Assembly: GCA_019237315.1 (NCBI GenBank)
Contig: JAFAHG010000164.1
Location: forward strand, 1-37,842
From: Actinomycetota bacterium
GTDB lineage: Bacteria > Actinomycetota > Thermoleophilia > Gaiellales > Gaiellaceae
DNA length: 37,842 bases
Direction: 5' to 3'
Numbering within the stretch: position 1 is the stretch's first letter; each line of letters begins with the position of its first letter. The notes beneath the pieces were generated by a model, which ran no database searches, had not been told where the DNA came from, and saw only the letters and a list, made by a program, of their open reading frames with translations. A program made the position numbers and the translations under genes. Below, piece after piece: positions 17,585-24,634 of this stretch.

Positions 17585-18334
17585 ATGAGCACACTCGAAG
17601 AACGAAGGGCAAGAGCGTTCGCGGGTGTCGAGGACGCCTGGGAGGACGGCTTCGCGCGGCCACGCGTGTTCCTCCAGCCGATCGCCGCGCCCTCCATCCT
17701 CGGACTCGCGGGCTTCGCCGGTGCGACGTTCGTCGTCGCGTCGAACCTCGCGGGGTGGTGGGGGACGCCGACGTCGGGACTGACGCTTGCGCCGTTCGCC
17801 GCGATGTTCGGCGGGCTCGCGCAGTTCGCAGCCGGCATGTGGGCCTACAAGGCCCGCGACGGCATTGCAACGCTCGCGCATGGGACGTGGGGCTCCTTCT
17901 GGATGGCCTACGGACTCCTCAACATCCTGCTCGCGACGCACGTGCTCGCGGCGCCGACGCCCTGGTACCACAACCCGGCCGTCGGGTTCTGGTTCTTCGC
18001 GCTCGCGATCACGACCGGCATCGCGATGCTCGCAGCGATGACGGAGAGCATCCTCCTCACGGGGGTGCTCGCGACGCTCGCCGCGGGCTCCGGAATCCTC
18101 GCCGGCGCGTACATCTACGGCTCGCACGGCTGGGCGCAGGTCGCGGGCTGGGTGTTCGTCGTGTCCGCGGGTTTCGCGTGGTACGCCGTCATGGCGATGG
18201 TGCTCGCGGGTACGACGGGCCGCGCGATCATCCCGCTCGGCAAGTACAAGAAGGCGGCGAACGTTCCGGGTGGGCACGTGATCCGGCCGATTCAGCTCGA
18301 GTGGGCTGAGCCGGGCGTGAAGCAGGGCCAGTAA
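17585..18334 (+). CDS. Acetate uptake transporter, GPR1/FUN34/SatP family
   Basis: The 249-residue membrane protein has six predicted hydrophobic segments. Near the first is AAPSILGLAGF, a variant of the family's NPAPLGL motif, and the second contains FGGLAQFAAGMWAYKARDG, the highly conserved 'GG..Q...G.we...gn' stretch; GTWGSFWMAYGLLN follows. Family members (SatP in E. coli, Ady2/Ato1 in yeast) move acetate or succinate with protons. The NPAPLGL motif controls substrate passage, so its change here may alter specificity. Cytoplasmic N-terminal 35 residues and a C-terminal tail ending AEPGVKQGQ flank the bundle. A terminator follows. The last 35 codons with the terminator are duplicated at 24346-24508. 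Confidence 0.85.
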   Translation: MSTLEERRARAFAGVEDAWEDGFARPRVFLQPIAAPSILGLAGFAGATFVVASNLAGWWGTPTSGLTLAPFAAMFGGLAQFAAGMWAYKARDGIATLAHGTWGSFWMAYGLLNILLATHVLAAPTPWYHNPAVGFWFFALAITTGIAMLAAMTESILLTGVLATLAAGSGILAGAYIYGSHGWAQVAGWVFVVSAGFAWYAVMAMVLAGTTGRAIIPLGKYKKAANVPGGHVIRPIQLEWAEPGVKQGQ

Positions 18335-18359
18335 GAGACACACCTCCGCTCGCGCGGTA

Positions 18360-18385
18360 GAGGGCCCGTCGACCGGCGGGCCCTC
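18360..18385 (+). terminator. Hairpin terminator of the satP-family gene
   Basis: GAGGGCCCG pairs with CGGGCCCTC around an eight-base loop, 26 bases after the stop codon. The same hairpin recurs at 24477-24502, and its loop and 3' arm recur at 18845-18860. Confidence 0.75.
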
Positions 18386-18391
18386 GCCGTC

Positions 18392-18600
18392 TCGACGGAG
18401 CGGCGTGGGAGTCGAACCCACCCAGCCGTGGGCTACACGACCTGGCCGGTTTTGAAGCCCAGACCTAGGGCGGTTCGTGAGATCGGCATCGTGCGGGCTC
18501 TTGTTCGTTGTGGAGGTCAATCGAGACGATTGACCACGCGACTGCGGCCCCCGTTGTGGCAGTTCTGGCAGTTCGAAAAAGGTCGCGGCGGATGCTGTTC
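18392..18600. repeat. Dispersed tRNA-Sec-tailed repeat, copy A
   Basis: About 200 bases match copy B at 37646-37842 in the same orientation with small indels; I estimate 80-85% identity by eye. The left edge is sharp: the sequence before 18392 is the satP terminator region, and the duplicate of that region at 24508 continues into unrelated DNA instead. Inside are the tRNA-Sec 3' half on the minus strand (18396-18463) and a perfect nine-base inverted repeat GGTCAATCG/CGATTGACC (18515-18535) kept in both copies. The right edge is not defined because copy B runs off the window. It may be an attachment-site remnant or a mobile short element; no open frame in it looks real. Confidence 0.75.
18396..18463 (-). 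pseudogene. tRNA-Sec (UCA) 3' half
   Basis: Read on the minus strand, the segment has an anticodon loop CTTCAAA with UCA, a four-base-pair variable arm (AGCC CAC GGCT), a perfect T arm (GTGGG TTCGACT CCCAC) and the acceptor 3' strand GCCGCTCC plus discriminator G. The CCA is not encoded. The matching 5' acceptor strand (GGAGCGGC) and a D arm are missing upstream, and the anticodon stem is imperfect, so it is a fragment rather than a functional selC gene. The UCA loop and long variable arm identify tRNA-Sec; a tRNA-like decoy is the alternative. Confidence 0.65.
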
Positions 18601-18649
18601 CTGGAGAAACCGCGGCTTCACGCCGGCTTGCCTTTGTTGCCTCCTTGGA

Positions 18650-18730
18650 CGACGGCCTGGTGCCAGCGCGGCCGCCTGCGAGCCCGGGCAGGTAACAGGT
18701 GAGCAGTGCGTTTGTGCGCGCGCCGCTCTC
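18650..18730 (-). pseudogene. DUF6457 fragment, C-terminal half (inverted)
   Basis: Read leftward, the translation ESGARTNALLTCYLPGLAGG aligns with ESGARTNAPLTCYLLGLVRG of the intact gene at 17253-17501. The start, N-terminal half and a proper end are missing. It lies head to head with an N-terminal fragment on the other strand, so a paralogous gene has been split and partly inverted. Confidence 0.7.
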
Positions 18731-18735
18731 GGAGA

Positions 18736-18844
18736 GGTGTCGCCGATCGACCGGCCGAGGAAACTACGCTCCCGCGCGCGGACTTCGACCTCAGGCCGGC
18801 GGAGATCGAGGCGCTCCTCACGCTCGCGGGCCACGCCGCGCACG
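18736..18844 (+). pseudogene. DUF6457 fragment, N-terminal half
   Basis: Read rightward, GVADRPAEETTLPRADFDL and RPAEIEALLTLAGHAAH align with DVAARLSEETGLPRGDLEL and TPPEIEALLALAGVAAH of the intact gene. There is no start codon of its own. From 18845 the sequence switches abruptly to the loop and 3' arm of the satP terminator. Together with 18650-18730 it accounts for most of one broken DUF6457 gene. Confidence 0.7.
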
Positions 18845-18901
18845 CGACCGGCGGCCCCTCGCCGTCTCGACGGAGCGGCGTGGGAGTCGAACCCACCCAG
18901 C
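18845..18901. repeat. Partial repeat: satP terminator arm plus tRNA-Sec T arm
   Basis: These 57 bases repeat 18370-18426 with one mismatch (46 bases, 18856-18901, are perfect). They hold the loop and 3' arm of the satP terminator followed by the acceptor 3' strand and T arm of the tRNA-Sec fragment, then diverge where the variable arm should begin. This third copy keeps the satP-terminator/tRNA junction, so it derives from the satP 3' flank. Confidence 0.8.
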
Positions 18902-18937
18902 GACGAGCTTTTGTAACCAGATCTGCATACGCAGGGC

Positions 18938-18966
18938 TTGACTTTTGCGACGGCCGCGCGCATGCT
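18938..18966 (+). promoter_or_regulatory. Predicted promoter of the RCC1/FG-GAP/HYR gene
   Basis: TTGACT (18938-18943) and CATGCT (18961-18966) are separated by 17 bases. The leader would be about 28 bases and contains a weak Shine-Dalgarno site GAAAGG seven bases before GTG 19001. This is the best -35/-10 pair in the window. Confidence 0.55.
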
Positions 18967-19000
18967 GAGCGTGGCAGGCGCTGCGGCGAAAGGCCCCTGA

Positions 19001-22000
19001 GTGCACGGCGGTCGGTTCCACGGGGGGATCAGACGGTACGGAGCCCTGGCCGCGCTCGTTTCCGTTCTCGGTCTTGGATCGGCGGTCCCGAGTGTTGCCT
19101 CCGGCCCGCCGCCCACTCCCGCGCCGCAACTTGCAGCCGGCGCATCCCACACCTGTCTCGTCGTCGGCGCGGCGGTCGAGTGCTGGGGTAACAACGAGAC
19201 CGTTGCGGGAGCGCTGACGAATGGCGGCCCGCTCGGGGACGGAACGACGACGAACAGCGCCGTCCCGGTTGCGGCCTCGGTGCTGTCGGGCCAGGCGCAA
19301 GCGGTTGTGGCGGGCATCTACCACACGTGTGTGCTCACGACGACGGAAGCGGTCCAGTGCTGGGGCTTCAATCGCGAGGGCGAATCGAGTCCGGTTCCGG
19401 CCGGCGCCTATAAGCAGGTCTCGGCCGGCTGGTACTACACCTGCGGGCTGACCGACGCCGGCGGCGTTCGCTGCTGGGGCGAGGACCCGTCGCACGCATA
19501 CGTCCTCGGCGATGGGTCGTTGACGAGCGGCGTCGCGGCGATCGCGACCGGCGCCTACAACGTCTGCGCGCTGATGGCGAGCGACGGGAGCGTCGAGTGC
19601 TGGGGGAACGACGACTTCGGACAGCTCGGGCCGGGCGGGACGACATCCCATCCGGTGCCGGTGCCGGGGCTCACCGGCGTGCAGGCGATCACCGCGGGTG
19701 GCGGTTTCATGTGCGCCCTGGAGGGCGACGGAAGCGTCTGGTGCTGGGGGACTAACAACCAGACGCCGTTCATCAACTTCGGTTTCCCGCCGACGGAGCT
19801 GATCGCGAGTGGTGCAACGGCGATCGACGCGTTCTACAACCACGCCTGCGCTGTCGTCTCCGGGGGAGTCCGGTGCTGGGGCGACAACGCGTTCGGGCAG
19901 CTCGGGAACGGGACGACGACTGGGAGCAGCGCACCGGTACAGGTCAGCGGCCTGACGAACGGCGCCGTCGCCGTTGCGGCCGGCTACGACCACTCGTGCG
20001 CGCTGCTGGTCGGCGGCGCCGTCAAGTGCTGGGGGAGCAACTCCGCCGGCCAGCTCGGAAACGGGACGACCGCCGACAGTCTTACACCCGTCACCGTCTC
20101 GCTGCCCGTCGCTCCTCCACTTCCTCCGAGCTTCGGTCCCGCGACCGCCTTCGCGGCGCCGACGAGCCCCCAGGATGTCGTGCTCGCGGATCTGAACGGC
20201 GACGGGAAGCTCGACGCCGTCGTCTCGGACGAGCTCTCGAACAGCGTCGATGTCCTGCTCGGCAACGGCGACGGGACGTTCCAGACCGCTACCTCGTACC
20301 CGGCGGGCAGCTACCCCGGCGGCGTCGCCGTCGGAGACGTGAACGGAGACGGCAGGCCGGACATGGTCGTTGCCGATTCCGGCGCGGACGAGGTTTCTGT
20401 CCTGCTTGGCAACGGGGACGGGACGTTCCAGCCGGCCACGTCATTCTCGGCGGGTGGTGCGGGCGCACTCCAGGTGGCGCTCGCAGACGTCAACCGGGAC
20501 GGAAAGCTCGACATCGTAGTAGCCGGTTTCGGCGGCGTCGCGGTGTTGCTCGGGAACGGGGCGGGATCGTTCGGCGCTCCGACGACGTACGCCACGCCGT
20601 CGACCGCGTACAACCTCGCAGTCGGCGACGTGAACCGCGACGGTAAGGTCGACATCGTTACGGCCGACCAGTTCACGGGCGTCGGCGTGTTGCTCGGGAA
20701 CGGCGACGGCACCTTCCAGCCGTTGCACGAATACTCGGCAAACGCAGGCTCGGGGCAGGACCTGACCGCCGTTTCGATCGGCGATTTGAACGGGGATGGC
20801 AAGCCGGATCTCGCCGTCTCGAACTACGACGGCAACGAGGTCGACGTCATGCTCGGCAACGGCGACGGCAGCTTCGGCGCGCCGACGGCTTACGCAGCCG
20901 GCACGTCCCCTCAGGCCGGCGTGATCGCGGACGTCACCGGTGACGGCCGGCCTGACATCGCGGTCGCAGGCGGTGTCGTCTCGGTGCTTTCAGGGAACGG
21001 CGACGGGACGTTCCAGCCGGCGGTGGAGTATCCCGTCGGACGTCACCCGAACGCCGTTGCCCTGGGCGATGTGAACGGCGACGGCAAGCCCGACCTCGTC
21101 AGCGCGGACGCCGACACGAACACCATCTCGGTTCTCCTCAACACCGCCGTCGGCGTGAGCTTCGCAACGGCCCCCCCGACGATCACGACGACGACCCTCC
21201 CCGACGCGCCGATCCCCGCCGCGGGGAGCGCGAGCTACGCCGCCTCCGTGTCGGCGACCGGCGGGATGTTGCCCTACACGTTCACCGTGACCTCCGGTAG
21301 CCTCCCGCCGGGCTTGACGCTCGACCCCGACGGTTCGATTACCGGAACGGTCTCGAGCTCAGCGACGCCGGGAACGTCGTCGTTCACCGTCAGCGTGACC
21401 GGCGACGACGGCCTCAGTTCGAGCCAGGCTCTCTCGATCACGCTTCTCCCTCCGCCCGATGCGGACCTCGCGATCGGGGTGGCGTCCGGCGTGGTGGTCG
21501 AGTCGAATTACGCGACGGCGGTGAAGTTCGCCGCGCCGGCGGCGTCTGACGAGGGTGGTGAGTCGCCGCCGGTTGTGTGTGATCCGGCGTCGGAGGACAC
21601 GTTCCCGATCGGGTCGTTCACGGTGTCGTGTAGCGCGTCGGATCCGGACGACGCGAACAGTCCGGTGTCGTCGGAATTCTCGGTGACGGTGAAGCCGTTG
21701 CCGCCGGCCTTGGTGGTTCCAGGGCTCGTGTCGACGCCGACCGACCCGGCGGTGGTGCCGGTGTCGGGCACGGTGGCGCCGGGGGCGACGGTGTCGATCG
21801 ACGACGGCTCGACGCTGGTGGGGACTGCGACGGCTGATTCGAGCGGGAGCTTCACGACGTCGGTTGCGTTGAGCGTCGGGTCGCATTCGCTGACCGCGAC
21901 GCAGTCGGTGAACGGCGAGACGAGCGACGTCTCCGGCCCGAGCTTCGTCTCAGTCACGCTCGACGACGATCACGCTCTCACCGTGCCGGCGGACGTCGTC

Positions 22001-23911
22001 GTCGATGCGAACGGCATCACGGGCACAGTCGTCTCGTATGCCGGAGTCGCCGCGTCCGACGAAGGGGGAGAAACGCCGCCGGTGACCTGCAACCCGCTCT
22101 CCGGCTCCCTCTTCCCGATCGGGAAGACCGCCGTGACGTGCACGGCGTCCGACCCAGACGACGCGAACAGCCCCGTGACGGGGATCTTCAACGTGACGGT
22201 CAGGCCGCTGCCGCAGACCATCACCTTCCCGGCGCTCGCGAACACCTACCTCGGCGCTGCGCCGCCGACTGTCAGCGCGACTGCGTCGTCGAGCCTCACC
22301 GTCACCTTCACGACGACGACTCCGCTGACCTGCACGTCCGGCGGGACGAACGGGGCAACGATCACCCTCGCCGCCGTCGGAACCTGCACGGTTCGCGCGA
22401 GCCAGGCCGGGAATGCGAGCTACGCACCTGCTTCGCCCGTCGAGCGGAGTTTCGCCGTCGTGCCCGCCTCGCCCACCCTTTCGGCGCCGGCGACGTCGTT
22501 CTCGACGACCGTCCTCGTGAGCGGCGCAGGCCTGCCGAACGCCTCGGTGTCGATCTATGACGGCTCAACCCTGGCCGGTACGGCGACCGTCGACCCCTCC
22601 GGTGCGTTCGCGGCGACGCTGACCCTGGCCAACGGTACGCACACGTTGACGGCGACGCAGACCGTAAGCGGCCTCACCAGCGCGCCGTCGGCGGCGGTCA
22701 CCGTCAGCGTCGTTCTTGCCGACACGCCCACGCTGCACCTGCCGGGTGATCTCGTCGTTGAGGCCAGGAACGCCTCAGGCGCAGTGGTGCGCTTCACGGC
22801 GACGGCGACCGACCCGGTGGACGGGACGGATCGTGTGTCGTGCAATGCCCGGTCCGGGTCGACGTTCCCGCTCGGCGTGACGGCGGTGACGTGCTCTGCG
22901 ACGAACGCGCACGGCGTGACGGCAACAGGTGGATTCTCCGTCACCGTGCAGGACACGACGCCGCCGGTGTTGCGGCTGCCGCCCGACCGCGTGCGCGAGG
23001 CGACCGGCCCTGACGGACGTGTGGTGCGCTTCCATGCGACGGCAGTGGATGCAGTCGACGGTTCAGTGGCGGTGACATGCGTGCCGGCATCCGGCTCGAC
23101 GTTCCCGCTCGGAGCGACGACGGTTTCCTGCTCGGCGAAAGATTCGGCTGGGAACAGCGCGACGGGAACGTTCTCGGTGACCATCGTGGACACGACACCC
23201 CCGCGGTTGCACCTGCCCGGCCGAGTGATGGCCGAGGCGACCGGGCCGTCGGGCGCACCGGTGTCGTTCACGGCGACGGCTGACGACCTTGTCAGCGGTT
23301 CGGTGCCGGTCGCCTGCGTGCCGTCCTCCGGTTCGACGTTCCCGCTCGGGCAGACGACGGTCTCGTGCTCGGCCACCGATGCGGCTGGGAACACGGCAAC
23401 GGGGAGCTTCCAGGTCGTCGTGCGCGACACGACCGCGCCGGTCCTGACCCTCCCGGCGAGCGCCCAGGCCGAGGCAGTAGGCCCGACCGGGGCGCCCGTC
23501 TCGTTCACCGCCTCGGCGAGCGACGCGGTTGACGGCGTCGTGCCGGTGACGTGCTCGCCCGCTTCCGGTTCCGTCTTCCGCGTCGGGACGACGACGGTCA
23601 GATGCTCGGCAACCGACGCGCACGGTAATCGCGCAACTGGGAGCTTCGGTGTCACCGTGACCGACTCGACGCCGCCGACACTGCACCTGCCGGCGAACCT
23701 GTCGGTGCAGGTGTCAGGACCGGCGACGAGCTCGGTGGTCAGGTTCACCGCGACCGCGACCGACCTGGTCGACGGCTCTGACCCCGTCAGCTGCGCGCCG
23801 GCGTCGGGCTCGAGCTTCCCGATCGGCACGACCACGGTGAACTGCAGCTCCCACGACGCTCACGGCAACGCGACGACCGGCAGCTTCACCGTCACCGTCT
23901 CGCACCGTTAG
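19001..23911 (+). CDS. Secreted RCC1 / FG-GAP / HYR multidomain protein
   Basis: The 1636-residue protein starts with a signal peptide (GALAALVSVLGLGSAVPSVAS). Residues about 45-370 hold seven RCC1 repeats (HTCxL...VxCWGxN..GQLGNGT), enough for one seven-bladed propeller. Residues 380-716 hold seven FG-GAP/VCBS repeats with calcium-binding DxNxDGxxD loops (DLNGDGKLDAVV) and LLGNGDGTFQ ends, a second seven-bladed propeller. A putative Ig domain (PYTFTVTSGSLPPGLTLD) follows, then HYR 1, an Ig-like domain, HYR 2, a TITFPALANTYLGAAPPTV segment, another Ig-like domain, and HYR 3-7 (res 1243-1636), each with a cysteine pair. No membrane anchor or sorting signal ends the protein (FTVTVSHR). It is probably exported and adhesive or ligand-binding; the ligand is unknown. 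GTG start; own promoter upstream. Confidence 0.88.
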   Translation: MHGGRFHGGIRRYGALAALVSVLGLGSAVPSVASGPPPTPAPQLAAGASHTCLVVGAAVECWGNNETVAGALTNGGPLGDGTTTNSAVPVAASVLSGQAQAVVAGIYHTCVLTTTEAVQCWGFNREGESSPVPAGAYKQVSAGWYYTCGLTDAGGVRCWGEDPSHAYVLGDGSLTSGVAAIATGAYNVCALMASDGSVECWGNDDFGQLGPGGTTSHPVPVPGLTGVQAITAGGGFMCALEGDGSVWCWGTNNQTPFINFGFPPTELIASGATAIDAFYNHACAVVSGGVRCWGDNAFGQLGNGTTTGSSAPVQVSGLTNGAVAVAAGYDHSCALLVGGAVKCWGSNSAGQLGNGTTADSLTPVTVSLPVAPPLPPSFGPATAFAAPTSPQDVVLADLNGDGKLDAVVSDELSNSVDVLLGNGDGTFQTATSYPAGSYPGGVAVGDVNGDGRPDMVVADSGADEVSVLLGNGDGTFQPATSFSAGGAGALQVALADVNRDGKLDIVVAGFGGVAVLLGNGAGSFGAPTTYATPSTAYNLAVGDVNRDGKVDIVTADQFTGVGVLLGNGDGTFQPLHEYSANAGSGQDLTAVSIGDLNGDGKPDLAVSNYDGNEVDVMLGNGDGSFGAPTAYAAGTSPQAGVIADVTGDGRPDIAVAGGVVSVLSGNGDGTFQPAVEYPVGRHPNAVALGDVNGDGKPDLVSADADTNTISVLLNTAVGVSFATAPPTITTTTLPDAPIPAAGSASYAASVSATGGMLPYTFTVTSGSLPPGLTLDPDGSITGTVSSSATPGTSSFTVSVTGDDGLSSSQALSITLLPPPDADLAIGVASGVVVESNYATAVKFAAPAASDEGGESPPVVCDPASEDTFPIGSFTVSCSASDPDDANSPVSSEFSVTVKPLPPALVVPGLVSTPTDPAVVPVSGTVAPGATVSIDDGSTLVGTATADSSGSFTTSVALSVGSHSLTATQSVNGETSDVSGPSFVSVTLDDDHALTVPADVVVDANGITGTVVSYAGVAASDEGGETPPVTCNPLSGSLFPIGKTAVTCTASDPDDANSPVTGIFNVTVRPLPQTITFPALANTYLGAAPPTVSATASSSLTVTFTTTTPLTCTSGGTNGATITLAAVGTCTVRASQAGNASYAPASPVERSFAVVPASPTLSAPATSFSTTVLVSGAGLPNASVSIYDGSTLAGTATVDPSGAFAATLTLANGTHTLTATQTVSGLTSAPSAAVTVSVVLADTPTLHLPGDLVVEARNASGAVVRFTATATDPVDGTDRVSCNARSGSTFPLGVTAVTCSATNAHGVTATGGFSVTVQDTTPPVLRLPPDRVREATGPDGRVVRFHATAVDAVDGSVAVTCVPASGSTFPLGATTVSCSAKDSAGNSATGTFSVTIVDTTPPRLHLPGRVMAEATGPSGAPVSFTATADDLVSGSVPVACVPSSGSTFPLGQTTVSCSATDAAGNTATGSFQVVVRDTTAPVLTLPASAQAEAVGPTGAPVSFTASASDAVDGVVPVTCSPASGSVFRVGTTTVRCSATDAHGNRATGSFGVTVTDSTPPTLHLPANLSVQVSGPATSSVVRFTATATDLVDGSDPVSCAPASGSSFPIGTTTVNCSSHDAHGNATTGSFTVTVSHR

Positions 23912-24345
23912 CCACCGTCCCCCCGCGCGCAGGCGGAGACCAAGATCTCGACAACGTCGGCTGACGCGCGGCAAGCGGTCGTCGTCCCCCGAGATCGAAC
24001 CTGCCGCCGAAGCTTCTCGTGCATCCAGTGCGTTCAGGCCAGAGCGGTACGACGTTGCGCCCGAGCCCGTCGAGGAAGCCGAGGCGTCGGCGTGAAATTT
24101 GGCCTTACGAGGTCCGAAGGTAGACGGGAGCGGGGTTTTCGCCCCGCTCCCGTCCGCCTACATCCCGTTAGATTCGGGTAGGTCGGCACGAAGTTCGGTA
24201 CGAAATCGCCCGCGCTCGGGTCGCGGGCAGTTCGCGACCGCTCATGAGCACGTCTGGCGTGTTCGGCTGCTCTGGGATGGGCGGGCGCGCGAATGACACG
24301 GAGTCCCCGCGCGCCCGCGCTAAGACAAGCCGACAAGCGAAGGGC
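23912..24345. other. Intergenic stretch with one strong terminator, otherwise no gene seen
   Basis: The 434 bases after the HYR gene contain the terminator at 24123-24154 and a second hairpin GGTCGCG/CGCGACC (24219-24239). Frames here have no recognisable product. It ends where the duplicated satP tail begins. A TTCGGTA/TTCGTAC-like near-repeat around 24188-24205 gives a repetitive leftward translation (FVPNFVPT) that I could not assign. Confidence 0.6.
24123..24154. terminator. Strong hairpin terminator
   Basis: GACGGGAGCGGGG pairs perfectly over 13 bases with CCCCGCTCCCGTC around a TTTTCG loop. It lies 211 bases after the HYR gene stop, the only strong candidate to end that transcript. No T-tract follows. 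Confidence 0.75.
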
Positions 24346-24451
24346 CATCCCGCTCGGCAAGTAAAAGAAGGCCGCGAACGTCCCGGGTGGGCACGTGATC
24401 CGGCCGATTCAGCTCGAGTGGGCTGAGCCGGGCGTGAAGCAGGGCCAGTAA
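24346..24451 (+). pseudogene. Duplicated 3' tail of the satP-family gene
   Basis: The last 35 codons and stop of the transporter gene (18229-18334) recur here with three substitutions; one changes TAC to TAA and makes an internal stop. The rest of the gene is absent. Including the following terminator, 163 bases align without gaps with seven differences by hand count. The copy is not translatable as a protein and marks a duplication breakpoint. Confidence 0.9.
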
Positions 24452-24476
24452 GACACGCACCTCCGCTCGCGCGGTC

Positions 24477-24502
24477 GAGGGCCCGTCGATCGGCGGGCCC
24501 TC
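24477..24502 (+). terminator. Duplicate of the satP terminator
   Basis: GAGGGCCCG/CGGGCCCTC stem as at 18360-18385, with one loop change. After 24508 the sequence departs from the original: there is no tRNA-Sec repeat here. Confidence 0.7.
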
Positions 24503-24508
24503 GCCGTC

Positions 24509-24634
24509 CTTGATCCCTCATTGGAGAGATTCGCGCTTGACTTCTATCGCGCGTTGAGCAATCGTCAGCTTCAGGCAAGGAAGCCTCCCTGAATCTCCGG
24601 GAACCGGAGAGAAAGGTCTGCGGAAGCGGTTGGG
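24509..24634 (+). promoter_or_regulatory. Upstream region of the giant Ig/NHL gene
   Basis: TTGACT at 24537-24542 is a good -35; the -10 is unclear (AATCGT region near 24560). A hairpin TCTCCGG/CCGGAGA with a three-base GAA loop lies at 24594-24610 in the presumed leader. The stretch follows the duplicated satP terminator directly, so the giant gene once stood directly downstream of a satP-type gene. Confidence 0.35.

Noticed and set aside
18392-18500. A functional selenocysteine tRNA gene
   Set aside because: The 3' half is convincing, but no 5' acceptor strand complementary to GCCGCTCC and no D arm lie at the right distance, and the anticodon stem is imperfect in both copies.
18387-18920. 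Short frames containing WESNPP, GVEPT or GGFDSHAAP
   Set aside because: These peptides are translations of the tRNA T arm on either strand, a familiar source of false gene calls.
24570-24620. Cyclic-di-GMP (GEMM-type) riboswitch before the giant gene
   Set aside because: There is a hairpin and an AAGCC-like stretch, but the conserved core and the second helix with its tetraloop receptor are not recognisable by eye; a covariance-model search would be decisive.
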